A stretch of DNA of 64,000 bases from Planotetraspora phitsanulokensis (GTDB lineage Bacteria > Actinomycetota > Actinomycetes > Streptosporangiales > Streptosporangiaceae): NCBI RefSeq assembly GCF_016863295.1, contig NZ_BOOP01000028.1, positions 62,001 to 126,000 on the forward strand. Direction: 5' to 3'. The notes beneath the pieces were generated by a model, which saw only the letters and a program-made list of their open reading frames with translations, had not been told where the DNA came from and searched no databases. A program made the translations under genes and the position numbers. Below, piece by piece: positions 18,443 to 27,286 of this stretch. How positions within the stretch are numbered: the stretch's first letter is position 1; every line of letters starts with the position of its first letter.

Positions 18443-21400
18443 TCACGACTCGGCGTGCGGCAGGTTGCTCGTCGCGACCAGGGTCCGGACGGCCCGCAGC
18501 GCCACCGAGAGCGTCGCGAGGTCGAAGGTGTCGCTCTCCCAGATCTCCGACAACGTCTGCCTCGCCCGTTCGACGGCGGCGTTGTTCGCCTCCGACCAGC
18601 TGGCCAGCCGTTCCTCGGGCGACAGTCCGGGCTTGCTGTGGATCAGCACGTCACGGGTCAGCGTGGCGTGGGCCGCGTACAGGTCGTCCCGCAGCGCGGA
18701 CCTGGCCATCGAGTTCCACCTGCTGTCCCGCGGCAGGTGGATGACCCGCTCCCTGAGCCGCGCGAGCTGGAGCCGGTCGGCCAGGTCGAAGTAGACCTCG
18801 GCCACCTCGTCCACCGGCCGCCCCGTGAACGAGGAGATCTCCACCAGGTCGAACGTGGAGTACGCGGGCACCATCGAGGCCACCCGCTCGGCCAGGTCGT
18901 CCGGCACCCCGCGGGCCGCGAAGGAGTCCCGCCTCTCCTCGTACGCCACCAGGTCGGGGCCGGTGAGGAGCTTCGGAAGGTGCGGAAGCAGGCCGTTGGA
19001 GCCCTCGATGAACGCCTTGGCGGTGGACGCGAGGTCGAGCGGAGGCCGGCGGTTGCCGAGCAGCCAGCGGGTGCCGCGCTCGGACAGCTTCCTGGCCTCG
19101 AAGAGCATCGCGAGCTGCGTCGCCGTCTCGACCTTGTTGTCCAGCGACTCGACCTGGCGGCGGAAGGCGGCCAGGTCGAACACCTCACGGGTCACCAGGT
19201 ACGCCCGGACGACGTCGGCCGTCGAGGCGCCGGTCTCCTCCCCGAAGCGGAACACGAAGCTGGTCCCGCCCGCGTTGACCACGTCGTTCACGACGCGGGT
19301 GGTGATGATCTCCCGGCGCAGCGGGTGGGAGTCCATGTACGCGCGCAGGCGCTGCCGCAGGGCCGAGGGGAAGTAGGACACGAGCCACGACGCCAGGTAC
19401 GGATCGTCGGGGATGTCCGAGGCGAGCAGCTCGGCGTCCACCACGTGCTTGGTGTAGGCGAGCAGGACCGCGAACTCCGGCGCGGTCAGCCCCAGGCCGG
19501 CCTGCCGGCGCTCGGCCAGCATCTTGTCCGACGGCAGGAACTCCAGCTGGCGGTCGACCAGTCCCGCCCGCTCCAAGCGCCGCAGGTAGCGGGCGTGGAT
19601 GTGCAACATCGAGGACGCCTGGGCGCGCGAGGCGGCCAGCACCACGTTCTGGGCGTAGTTGTCGTCGAGCACCAGCTCGCCCACCTCGTCGGTCATCTCG
19701 AGGAAGAGCTGGTTGCGCTGCTTGTCGGTCATCTCGCCGTCGCGGACGACCTGGTTCAGCAGAATCTTGATGTTGACCTCGTGGTCGGAGGTGTCCACCC
19801 CGGCCGAGTTGTCGATGAAGTCGGTGTTGACCAGCCCGCCGCCCAGCGCGAACTCGATCCTCGCCAGCTGGGTGAGGCCGAGGTTCCCGCCCTCTCCCAC
19901 GACCTTGCAGCGCAGGTCGGCGCCGTTGATCCGGAGGGCGTCGTTGGCCTTGTCCCCCACGTCGGCGTGGGTCTCGGACGTGGCCTTGACGTAGGTGCCG
20001 ATGCCGCCGTTCCAGAGCAGGTCCACCGGGGCCTTGAGGATGGCGCTGATCAGCTCGTTGGGGGCGAGCGCGGTGACGCCCGCCGGAATGCCGAGCGCGG
20101 CCCGCATCTGCGGGGACACGGGAACGGACTTGGCGGTCCGCGGCCACACGCCGCCGCCGCTCGAGATGAGCGCCCGGTCGTAGTCGGCCCAGGAGCTGCG
20201 CGGCAACGCGAAGAGCCTGCTCCGCTCGGCGAACCCGCGGGCGGCGTCGGGCGAGGGGTCGACGAACACGTGCCGGTGGTCGAACGCGGCGACCAGCCGG
20301 ATGTGCTCCGACAACAACATGCCGTTGCCGAACACGTCGCCTGACATGTCGCCGACGCCGACGACGGTGAAGTCGGTCGTCTGGACGTCGACGCCGATCG
20401 TGCGGAAGTGGTAGCGCACCGACTCCCACGCGCCCTTGGCGGTGATGCCCATGGCCTTGTGGTCGTAGCCGACCGAACCGCCGGAGGCGAACGCGTCCCC
20501 GAGCCAGAAGGCGTACTCCTTGGACACCTCGTTGGCGATGTCGGAGAACGTCGCCGTGCCCTTGTCGGCGGCCACCACCAGGTAGGTGTCGTCGCCGTCG
20601 TGCCGTACGACGTCGGGCGGGGGCACGACCTCGCCGGCGACCAGGTTGTCGGTCAGGTCGAGCAGGCCGGAGATGAACTGGCGGTAGCAGGCGATGCCCT
20701 CGGCCAGCTGCTCGTCGCGTCCGCCCGCCGGGGGACGCTTGACGACGAACCCGCCCTTGGAGCCCGTGGGCACGATGACGGTGTTCTTCACGGTCTGGGC
20801 CTTGACGAGGCCGAGGACCTCCGTGCGGAAGTCCTCCATGCGATCGGACCAGCGCAGGCCGCCGCGGGCGACCTTGCCGAACCGCAGGTGCACGCCCTCG
20901 ACCCTCGGCGAGTAGACGAAGATCTCGTACTTCGGCCGCGGCAGCGGCAGCACGCTGATCGCCTGCGGGTCGAACTTCAGCGCCATGTACGGCTTGCGCC
21001 GGCCGGAGACGAACCGGCTGCCGCCCGCTCCGGCGTCCCTGCCCTCGGCGCCGGCGGTCTGGAAGACGTTGGTCCGCAGGGTGGCGGTGATCATCTCAAG
21101 GTAGGCCCTGAGGATGCGGTCCTCGTCGAGCGAGACCACCTCGTCGAGCGAGGCGAGGATCTCCTCCGTGAGCGCCTCGCACACCTCGGTTCTGCCGTCG
21201 TCGGGCCGCCTCGGGTCGAGGCGCGCCTCGAAGAGCCTGACCAGCAGGCGCGCCAGCCGGACGTTGCCGAGCAGCACGCGCTCGATGTAGCTCTGGCTGA
21301 ACGTGGTGCCCGCCTGGCGGAGGTACTTGGCGTAGGCCCGCAGGATCTCGGCCTGTTCCCAGGTCAGGCCGCCGGCCAGCACGAGCGCGTTGAAGCCGTC

Positions 21401-23395
21401 GTTCTCCACGTCTCCGCGCCACAGCGCGCCGAACGCGTCCTGGAACAACTGCTTGAACTCGTCGCGGTCCACGTCGTCGGCGGGCGCGTACCGCAGGCCG
21501 AAGTCGTAGATCCAGGCGTCCTGGGTGTCCTGGTCGTGGTCCCGGTCCACCTCGTACGGGCGCTCGTCGACCACCTCGACGCCCATCCGCTGGAGCAGCG
21601 GCAACACGCGGGACAGCGAGATGGGCGCGCCCATCCGGTACAGCTTGAAGCGCCGCTCGCCCTCTGCCGCGCCGTACGGCTCGTAGAGGTTCATGCCGAT
21701 CTCGGCCGGGTCCTCGGCGAGCTGCTCCAGCCTCCTGAGGTCGGCCACCGCCGTACGCGGCGGGAAGTCGGCCTTGTACCCCTCAGGGAAGGCCGTGCTG
21801 TACCGGCGGATCAGCGCGGGCGCCTCCTCCTCCGTGCACAGCTCGTTGATGGCGGCGGCCAGGTCGTCCTCCCAGGAGCGGGTGACGGCCGCGAGACGCG
21901 TCTCCAGCTCCTCGACGTCGTCGGGGAGGTCGCCGAGCGGTTTGCCGCGCTCGCCGCGGATCACCACGTGCAGCCGGGCCAGCGCCGACTCGCCGATCAT
22001 CGCGCTGTAGTCGAGCGTGGTGCCGCCGAGCGCCTTGAGCAGGAGCTGCTGCATGGCCAGGCGGACCTTGGTCGTGTAGCGGTCGCGCGGCAGGAAGATC
22101 AGGCAGGAGATGTAGCGGCCGTAGTCGTCGCGGCGCAGGAAGAGCTTGACCTGCTTGCGTTCGCGCAGCCTGAGGACGCCGAGCGCGATGCGCAGCAGCT
22201 CGTCGACGGAGGTCTGGAAGAGCTCGGCGCGGGGGTAGGTCTCCAGGATCTCGATGAGGTCCTTGCCGTCGTGGCTGTCCGGGGGAAGCCCCGCCCGGTC
22301 GAGGACCTCGCCGAGCTTGCGCCGCAGCACGGGGACCCTGGAGATCGACTCGTTGTACGCCACGTGGGTGAACAGCCCGAGGAACCGGCGCTCACCGATC
22401 ACCTCGCCGTCCTGGGAGAAGAACTTGACGCCGATGTAGTCGAGGTACTGCGGGCGGTAGACGGTCGCGCGGCTGTTGGCCTTCGTGACGATCAGGACCT
22501 GCTTCTCCCTCGCCTTCGCCCGCATCGCGGGCGGCATTGCGGCGAAGCTGTCCGACCCGGCCTTGTCGGCCCGCAGGATGCCGAGCCCGGTGCCGGGGAC
22601 GGCCCGCAGATTCTCTCCCCCCTCGGTCTCCACCAGGCGGTACTCCCGGGTGCCGAGGAAGGTGAAATGGCCGTCGGCCAGCCATCGGAGCAGCTCCTGG
22701 CTGTCCTCGACGCCGGCGGGGTCGAGCGGAGGCGGGGCGGCCGACAGCTCGTCGGCCGTCTGCACGGCCAGCGCCCGCATCTTGGCGAAGTCCTCGACGG
22801 CGCTGCGCACGTCGAGCAGGACCCGCTGCAGATCGACTTCCAGCTGCTTGAGCACGGCGGGGTCGGACTGGCGGTCGATCTCGATGTGCATCCACGACTC
22901 GCGGAGCGACTGGCCGGTGACCTCCGCCCGCCCGGCGACGTCCTCCTGGCCCGCTCCGGCCGCCAGCGCGCCGGTCACGTCACGGCGCACCTGCATCTGC
23001 GGATGGACGATCAGGTGGGTGCCCAGCTCGTGCCTGTCGATCTCGCTCGTCACCGAGTCGAGCAGGAAGGGCATGTCGTCGGTGACGATCTGGACCACGG
23101 AGCGGCCGGGATCCCAGCCGTTCTCCTCCAGCGTCGGCGTGTAGGCCCGGACCACCGCCCGGCCCTGCGGCCGGTGCTCGGCCAGGTGCCGATGGGAGAC
23201 GGCCGGTCCGAACACGTCCACGGGATCACGGTCGGCCAGGTCCTCGACGGGGACATGGAGGTAGTACCGCCGGAGGAAGGCCAGCACCTCCTCCACGTCG
23301 CCCGGCGCACCGGGTGCGTGGGCGCACCTCTCGGCTGCGGTACGGAGAAGCTCGTCCAGCGCTTCCTGCGAATTTTGCGCCATATCGAGCGGCAT
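18443..23395 (-). CDS. gdh: NAD-specific glutamate dehydrogenase, large 180-kDa type
   Basis: 1650 residues from ATG 23395, the length I recall for the Streptomyces enzyme. It oxidatively deaminates glutamate to 2-oxoglutarate and ammonia with NAD. A long N-terminal regulatory part is followed by the catalytic dehydrogenase region around KVARGGLRWSDRMEDFRTEV and VPTGSKGGFVVKRPP, then GVGDMSGDVFGNGMLLS in the nucleotide-binding domain. GTG 23407 and ATG 23383 are alternative starts. The tryptophan dioxygenase gene lies 32 bp upstream on the same strand, so both may form one amino-acid catabolic operon. Confidence 0.95.
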   Translation of the reverse strand: MPLDMAQNSQEALDELLRTAAERCAHAPGAPGDVEEVLAFLRRYYLHVPVEDLADRDPVDVFGPAVSHRHLAEHRPQGRAVVRAYTPTLEENGWDPGRSVVQIVTDDMPFLLDSVTSEIDRHELGTHLIVHPQMQVRRDVTGALAAGAGQEDVAGRAEVTGQSLRESWMHIEIDRQSDPAVLKQLEVDLQRVLLDVRSAVEDFAKMRALAVQTADELSAAPPPLDPAGVEDSQELLRWLADGHFTFLGTREYRLVETEGGENLRAVPGTGLGILRADKAGSDSFAAMPPAMRAKAREKQVLIVTKANSRATVYRPQYLDYIGVKFFSQDGEVIGERRFLGLFTHVAYNESISRVPVLRRKLGEVLDRAGLPPDSHDGKDLIEILETYPRAELFQTSVDELLRIALGVLRLRERKQVKLFLRRDDYGRYISCLIFLPRDRYTTKVRLAMQQLLLKALGGTTLDYSAMIGESALARLHVVIRGERGKPLGDLPDDVEELETRLAAVTRSWEDDLAAAINELCTEEEAPALIRRYSTAFPEGYKADFPPRTAVADLRRLEQLAEDPAEIGMNLYEPYGAAEGERRFKLYRMGAPISLSRVLPLLQRMGVEVVDERPYEVDRDHDQDTQDAWIYDFGLRYAPADDVDRDEFKQLFQDAFGALWRGDVENDGFNALVLAGGLTWEQAEILRAYAKYLRQAGTTFSQSYIERVLLGNVRLARLLVRLFEARLDPRRPDDGRTEVCEALTEEILASLDEVVSLDEDRILRAYLEMITATLRTNVFQTAGAEGRDAGAGGSRFVSGRRKPYMALKFDPQAISVLPLPRPKYEIFVYSPRVEGVHLRFGKVARGGLRWSDRMEDFRTEVLGLVKAQTVKNTVIVPTGSKGGFVVKRPPAGGRDEQLAEGIACYRQFISGLLDLTDNLVAGEVVPPPDVVRHDGDDTYLVVAADKGTATFSDIANEVSKEYAFWLGDAFASGGSVGYDHKAMGITAKGAWESVRYHFRTIGVDVQTTDFTVVGVGDMSGDVFGNGMLLSEHIRLVAAFDHRHVFVDPSPDAARGFAERSRLFALPRSSWADYDRALISSGGGVWPRTAKSVPVSPQMRAALGIPAGVTALAPNELISAILKAPVDLLWNGGIGTYVKATSETHADVGDKANDALRINGADLRCKVVGEGGNLGLTQLARIEFALGGGLVNTDFIDNSAGVDTSDHEVNIKILLNQVVRDGEMTDKQRNQLFLEMTDEVGELVLDDNYAQNVVLAASRAQASSMLHIHARYLRRLERAGLVDRQLEFLPSDKMLAERRQAGLGLTAPEFAVLLAYTKHVVDAELLASDIPDDPYLASWLVSYFPSALRQRLRAYMDSHPLRREIITTRVVNDVVNAGGTSFVFRFGEETGASTADVVRAYLVTREVFDLAAFRRQVESLDNKVETATQLAMLFEARKLSERGTRWLLGNRRPPLDLASTAKAFIEGSNGLLPHLPKLLTGPDLVAYEERRDSFAARGVPDDLAERVASMVPAYSTFDLVEISSFTGRPVDEVAEVYFDLADRLQLARLRERVIHLPRDSRWNSMARSALRDDLYAAHATLTRDVLIHSKPGLSPEERLASWSEANNAAVERARQTLSEIWESDTFDLATLSVALRAVRTLVATSNLPHAES

Positions 23396-23427
23396 GTCGC
23401 TACTCACCCCTTTGTGAGCTTTTAGGT

Positions 23428-24249
23428 TTACAGCCAGGCCCTTAATTCCCACAGGAGGGGAAAGAACTGCATTCGTGTGCGCCCGCGGAGGTACGGCGCC
23501 CCTGACGAGCCGCCCGTACCCGATTTGGTGCCGATCTGGCGCTCGACCATCTGAACGTGACGCATCCGCCAATGGGCGGTGGTCTCGTCGTGCGTCAGCA
23601 GATCTTCGGCCAGTTCCCACAGATCGTCGTACGATCCGCGGTCCCTGGCCACGGCCAGCAGGGAGTCCATGATCTCCGCATCGGAGACGGCCAGGCCACG
23701 CTGGGAGAGTGCGGTGAGGTAAGCATCCCACAGCGTGGGTTCGGCCAGCCGCCGCCTGAGCCTGGCGAGTTCCGCGTCGTCGGCGTCCCGGAGCCGGGCG
23801 AGGTAGGCCTCGTCCTTGACCCCGGAGAGGAACTCGAGCTCGCGGAACTGGACCGACTGGAACCCGCTGGCCGGCGCGAGCACCGAGCGGAACTCCAGGA
23901 AGTCCTGCGGGGTCATGGTCTCCAGCACCTGGACCTGCTCGACGAGGACCCGCTCGACGGCGTGAACCCGGCGGAACAGGTGCCTGGCGTGCCAGAGCTC
24001 ACCGCCGGCCATCGCGTCCCTGATGCGCTCCAACTCGTGCAGGAGCAGCTTGAACCACAGTTCGTAGACCTGATGGATGGTGATGAAGAGCAATTCGTCG
24101 CTGGCGCCCGACTGGGGCGCCTGCTGGGCGAGAAGATCTCTCAGTCGGAGATAGTCGCCATAGGAGAGGCGAGCGCCCTCCTCGCCGAAACTACGCGGAG
24201 GAAGCGAGGCGTCCGCGGTCCGGGCTCGTTGATCCGGCGTCGCAGCCAT
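23428..24249 (-). CDS. kynA: Tryptophan 2,3-dioxygenase
   Basis: 273 residues. A heme enzyme opening the indole ring of tryptophan to N-formylkynurenine. Landmarks are LSYGDYLRLRDLL, FITIHQVYELWFKLLLHEL (family heme/substrate pocket with the conserved His), HDETTAHWRMRHVQMVER and IGTKSGTGGSSGAPYL. ATG 24249 has AAGGAG 6 bases upstream. A good promoter lies 70 bases further up. No other kynurenine-pathway gene is in the window; glutamate dehydrogenase follows downstream. Confidence 0.95.
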   Translation of the reverse strand: MAATPDQRARTADASLPPRSFGEEGARLSYGDYLRLRDLLAQQAPQSGASDELLFITIHQVYELWFKLLLHELERIRDAMAGGELWHARHLFRRVHAVERVLVEQVQVLETMTPQDFLEFRSVLAPASGFQSVQFRELEFLSGVKDEAYLARLRDADDAELARLRRRLAEPTLWDAYLTALSQRGLAVSDAEIMDSLLAVARDRGSYDDLWELAEDLLTHDETTAHWRMRHVQMVERQIGTKSGTGGSSGAPYLRGRTRMQFFPLLWELRAWL

Positions 24250-24318
24250 GCACCACTCCTTTGGTGGCGCACCATCTCCCGGTCCCCATTGACAGGAAGA
24301 GCGGCACCACCGCACCCG

Positions 24319-24347
24319 ATATCACCCGAAAAGGCCCCATACGTCAA
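24319..24347 (-). promoter_or_regulatory. Sigma-70-type promoter of kynA
   Basis: Minus-strand TTGACG (-35, 24342-24347), a 17-bp spacer, then TGATAT (-10, 24319-24324). It predicts a 5' leader of about 60 nt before the kynA ribosome site. It lies in the only gap between kynA and the anti-sigma gene. Confidence 0.5.
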
Positions 24348-24364
24348 CTTAACGTACAGGCGAC

Positions 24365-24562
24365 TCAGGGGCGGGTCCGCTCGGGGGACACGGAGTCAGC
24401 CTTGACCGCGTCGAGCATACCGGGAACGTCCTGGCTCTCCAGCAATTCCGACCGGCACTGCGCGCAGTCGTCGAGATGGCGCTCGAACGCCTCGACGTCG
24501 TCGTCATCGAGCACTCCAAGGGCATAGGCGGCCACATCGAAGTGTTCCGACGACGCGGACAT
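24365..24562 (-). CDS. Minimal zinc-binding anti-sigma factor (ZAS domain, 65 aa)
   Basis: 65 residues with the ZAS motif His29-x3-Cys33-x2-Cys36 (ERHLDDCAQC) plus His7. This domain wraps around ECF sigma factors and often responds to thiol oxidation. Unlike most relatives it has no transmembrane helix or sensor domain after the zinc site. The ATG overlaps the sigma factor stop by one base (TGATG), so they are cotranslated. Its role as the cognate anti-sigma is inferred from domain and position. Confidence 0.8.
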   Translation of the reverse strand: MSASSEHFDVAAYALGVLDDDDVEAFERHLDDCAQCRSELLESQDVPGMLDAVKADSVSPERTRP

Positions 24563-25128
24563 CAGCTGGCCACCCCCCTTTCCTTCAGTGCCGAGCGCAG
24601 AGCGCGCAGGGCATAGAAGAGCCTCGATTTCACGGTACCCGGCGGAATGCCCAGAATCTCAGCCGCTTCGCTTACCGTACGGTCCCGTAAGTATGTCTCT
24701 TCGATAACTTCTCGGTGCTGAGTGGACAGTCCGCGTAATGCGTCGGCGACCACGATCGCCGACAGTGTGCGGTCGGAGCCGTCCGGCACGGCGATGGTGT
24801 CCTCTTCCGGGGCCTCCACCTCTCTGGGGCGGACGCCCCGGCGCCGGCGCCCGTCGATCACGATGCGACGGGCCACGGTCAAGAGCCAGGCCCACAGGAG
24901 GCCGGGTTCCCAGGTCAGCTTCGCGGAGTTACGCCACGCGCGAACAAGCGTCTCCTGGACCACGTCCTCGGCCCATTGCAGGTCGTTTCCGGTCGTCTTC
25001 CGCACCTGACGCAGTAGCGGACCGCCGAACTCCTGATACAGCTCCCTGATCAGATGATCGTCCCGATCAGGGTCGCCGTAGGAGTCCTGACGCACGAACC
25101 GGCTGTCGAGTTGTCGACGCACGGGCAC
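24562..25128 (-). CDS. ECF sigma factor (SigL/SigK-like)
   Basis: 188 residues. Region 2 spans about residues 25-95 (EDVVQETLVRAWRN, core and -10 binding) and region 4 about 125-185 (LSTQHREVIEETYLRDRTVSEAA, then ILGIPPGTVKSRLFYALRAL, the -35 helix-turn-helix). A short acidic linker lies between. GTG 25128 is the furthest start and has no clear ribosome site; a start 6 or more codons later is possible. It pairs with the ZAS protein and is divergent from the DUF4142-DUF1996-cytochrome b-NuoF genes, likely targets by position. Confidence 0.88.
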   Translation of the reverse strand: MPVRRQLDSRFVRQDSYGDPDRDDHLIRELYQEFGGPLLRQVRKTTGNDLQWAEDVVQETLVRAWRNSAKLTWEPGLLWAWLLTVARRIVIDGRRRRGVRPREVEAPEEDTIAVPDGSDRTLSAIVVADALRGLSTQHREVIEETYLRDRTVSEAAEILGIPPGTVKSRLFYALRALRSALKERGVAS

Positions 25129-25174
25129 ATGTTTGCATCAGTTTTCCTCGCCTGTACTCGACTCCGCCAACTCC

Positions 25175-25188
25175 AGTCATTTCTGACT
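25175..25188. promoter_or_regulatory. Inverted repeat in the sigma factor/DUF4142 divergent promoter region
   Basis: AGTCA-TTTC-TGACT, a perfect 5-bp inverted repeat centred in the AT-richer 123-bp gap. It is 63 bp before the DUF4142 start and 47 bp before the sigma start. It may be an operator or part of a sigma-specific promoter. Confidence 0.35.
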
Positions 25189-25251
25189 ATTTCCTGAACC
25201 TCCCGCCACACCTCCGCGTACCTCCCACCGAAGGTCACGAAAGGAGGCACG

Positions 25252-25839
25252 ATGCGGTTCCGGTTTGGGGAACTCCTGGTGTTCGGCGTCTTCCTCTTCG
25301 CCGCGGCCATCGCCGTGGTCGTGGTCGTCCCTCGAGGTGAGGCGGCCCAGGCGGGTTGGACTCAGACGCAGTGGGGCCCCCTCAGCCCGGCCGACCGCGA
25401 CCTGCTCGTGCGGGTCCGGTGGGCAGGACTCTGGGAGATCCCCGCCGGCCGATGGGCCCAGGATCGCTCGAACAGCGACAAGGTCAAGGACGTCGGCATG
25501 CACCTGGTGACCGACCACACCAAGCTCGACGCCGAGGTGCGCGCCCTGGCCGACAAGCTCGGCGTCCTGTTGCCCAACGAGCCCAACCCCGATCAGCAGG
25601 GATGGCTCGACGAGATGTCGGGAGCCAGGGGACCCCAGTTCGACCAGATCTTCGTCGACCGGCTCAGAAACGCCCACGGCAAGGTCTTCGCGGTCGTCGC
25701 CGCCGTACGGGCGGGAACCCGAAACGATCTGGTCCGCGAATTCGCCACGACGGCGGTCAACGTCGTCATGAAGCACATGTCCCTACTGGAGAGCACAGGC
25801 CTCGTGGATTACTCCACGCTTCCCACTCCTACGGTCTAG
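25252..25839 (+). CDS. DUF4142-family secreted/membrane-anchored protein
   Basis: 195 residues. One N-terminal hydrophobic segment (LLVFGVFLFAAAIAVVVVV) is followed by a helical ferritin-like DUF4142 domain: LSPADRDLLVRVRWAGLWE, VKDVGMHLVTDHTKLDAEV with a conserved His, and a C-terminal MKHMSLLES helix. The domain should lie outside the membrane. ATG 25252 has AAAGGAGG 4 bases upstream. It is the first gene of the set facing the ECF sigma gene, 22 bp before the DUF1996 gene. The biochemical function of DUF4142 is not known to me. Confidence 0.85.
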   Translation: MRFRFGELLVFGVFLFAAAIAVVVVVPRGEAAQAGWTQTQWGPLSPADRDLLVRVRWAGLWEIPAGRWAQDRSNSDKVKDVGMHLVTDHTKLDAEVRALADKLGVLLPNEPNPDQQGWLDEMSGARGPQFDQIFVDRLRNAHGKVFAVVAAVRAGTRNDLVREFATTAVNVVMKHMSLLESTGLVDYSTLPTPTV

Positions 25840-25861
25840 TCAGGTTCAGGAGCTACCAAAC

Positions 25862-27109
25862 ATGCGAAAACGGCTGATGCTTGCCGGCGCCGCCCTCCTG
25901 CTGAGCAGCACGCTCGTGGGGCTCGACGTGCCCGCCGCCTCCGCCCACTGCGACCCCACGGCGCAGGGACACGAGTGCGAGGACGTCGGCCCCTTCCTGG
26001 AGGACTTCGTCGACATCCGGAAGGTCCCCCGCGGGAACACCGGCGTCGTCGCCGGTCGCGGGTCGTTCATCTCCCGCTGCGGCCGCAACGAGAACGGCCA
26101 TCACAACTCCGACAACCACATCGTCGCCCCCGGCGTGTCGAACGGCGCACACCACATCCACGACTACGTCGGCAACCTGACGACCAACGGGTTCTCCACG
26201 GACGAGAGCCTCGCCGCGGGCGGCACCACCTGCCGCCTGGGCGACAAGTCCACCTACTTCTGGCCGGTGCTGAGGAGCAGGACCGGAGAGACGGCCATCA
26301 AGAGCCGCGCGGAGGCGGAGGCCGCGGCTGCCGCGGCTGAGGCCGCCGAGGCTGAGGAGGCCGCGGCCGACGCGCCTCCCGCCACCGAGGCTCCGGCGGA
26401 CCCCGCGGCCGTCGAGGGCGCCGAGGCCTCGGCTGACCCCGCGGCGGCCGAGCCCGGCGCTCCGGATGACGCGACGACGTCGCCGGGCACCGAGGCGGAT
26501 CCGGCCGCCCCCGCCACAGGGGACGCGGCCCCGGCCCCCACCGCGTCGGCGTCGGCCCCAGCCCCGGCGGACCCGGGGCACGGCGCGGAGGGCAACGTCG
26601 GGACGATCCTCCTGCCGAAGGTCGTGACGCTGCAGTTCCGAGGCAACCGGTTCAGCCGGGTCGTGGCCATGCCGCGGTTCCTCCGGTTGATCACCGGTGA
26701 CGCCAAGTCCGCCACCAACGGACCCGCGAACGCCCGCGCCCAGTGGACCTGCTCGGGATTCACCAACCGCACCACCACCAAGTACCCCCTCTGCCCCAGA
26801 GGCAGCATGGTGATGCGGGTCCTGGACTTCCCGAGCTGCTGGGACGGCACGAACATCGACAGCGCCAACCACCGGACCCACGTCGTCTTCCCCGCCGCCA
26901 ACGGCCGGTGCGCCGCGGGGACCAAGGCGATCCCGCAGCTGCGCATGACACTCGGCTACTCGGTGCCGCGCGGCGCGTCGTTCGCCGTCGACGCCTTCCC
27001 CGAACAGCTGCACAACCCGATCACCGACCACGCCGACTTCGAGAACGTGATGCCGGCGCGCCTGATGAACACGGTCGTCAACTGCATCAACCGCGGGCGC
27101 CGCTGCTGA
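25862..27109 (+). CDS. DUF1996-domain secreted protein with a long Ala/Pro/Glu linker
   Basis: 415 residues with a cleaved signal peptide (AASA, about residue 28). The DUF1996 domain is split. Its first part holds SRCGRNENGHHNSDNHIV and NGAHHIHDYVGN with the His cluster 97-100. After TCRLGDKSTYFWPVL comes about 95 residues of low-complexity Ala/Glu/Pro sequence (149-245). The domain then resumes at KVVTLQFRGNRF and continues with DFPSCWDGTNID to the end. The His and Cys pattern suggests metal binding and disulfides (inference). It lies 22 bp after the DUF4142 gene, so both are probably cotranscribed. Function unknown. Confidence 0.85.
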   Translation: MRKRLMLAGAALLLSSTLVGLDVPAASAHCDPTAQGHECEDVGPFLEDFVDIRKVPRGNTGVVAGRGSFISRCGRNENGHHNSDNHIVAPGVSNGAHHIHDYVGNLTTNGFSTDESLAAGGTTCRLGDKSTYFWPVLRSRTGETAIKSRAEAEAAAAAAEAAEAEEAAADAPPATEAPADPAAVEGAEASADPAAAEPGAPDDATTSPGTEADPAAPATGDAAPAPTASASAPAPADPGHGAEGNVGTILLPKVVTLQFRGNRFSRVVAMPRFLRLITGDAKSATNGPANARAQWTCSGFTNRTTTKYPLCPRGSMVMRVLDFPSCWDGTNIDSANHRTHVVFPAANGRCAAGTKAIPQLRMTLGYSVPRGASFAVDAFPEQLHNPITDHADFENVMPARLMNTVVNCINRGRRC

Positions 27110-27133
27110 TCGCGCCACCCGGGAACCCAGGAC

Positions 27134-27191
27134 GTGCCGTTCCCCGTCCGATCCCTCGCGGTCCACCCCGCGTGAGGACGGGGAGCGGCAC
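27134..27191 (+). terminator. Long hairpin between the DUF1996 and cytochrome b genes
   Basis: 16-base arms (27134-27149 and 27176-27191) pair with a single T-G wobble, and an inner CTCGCGG/CCGCG stem extends the structure. It lies 24 bp after the DUF1996 stop and 95 bp before the next start. It may be a terminator or an attenuator that lowers expression of the downstream redox pair. Confidence 0.6.
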
Positions 27192-27286
27192 CCTTCCGCG
27201 TCCTGAGCCCCGCACCCCCGCGGCGACCTCGTCCCCCACCCCGAGATCGCCGGAACACCGATCACAGTTCTCCGACGGAGGAACCC

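Noticed and set aside
20408-23425. A 1005-codon open frame on the plus strand opposite gdh, and similar long frames opposite secA and the FadE gene.
   Set aside because: They are antisense shadows caused by high third-position GC in the real genes. Their translations are Arg/Gly/His/Ala-rich without domains, while the minus-strand products match full families.
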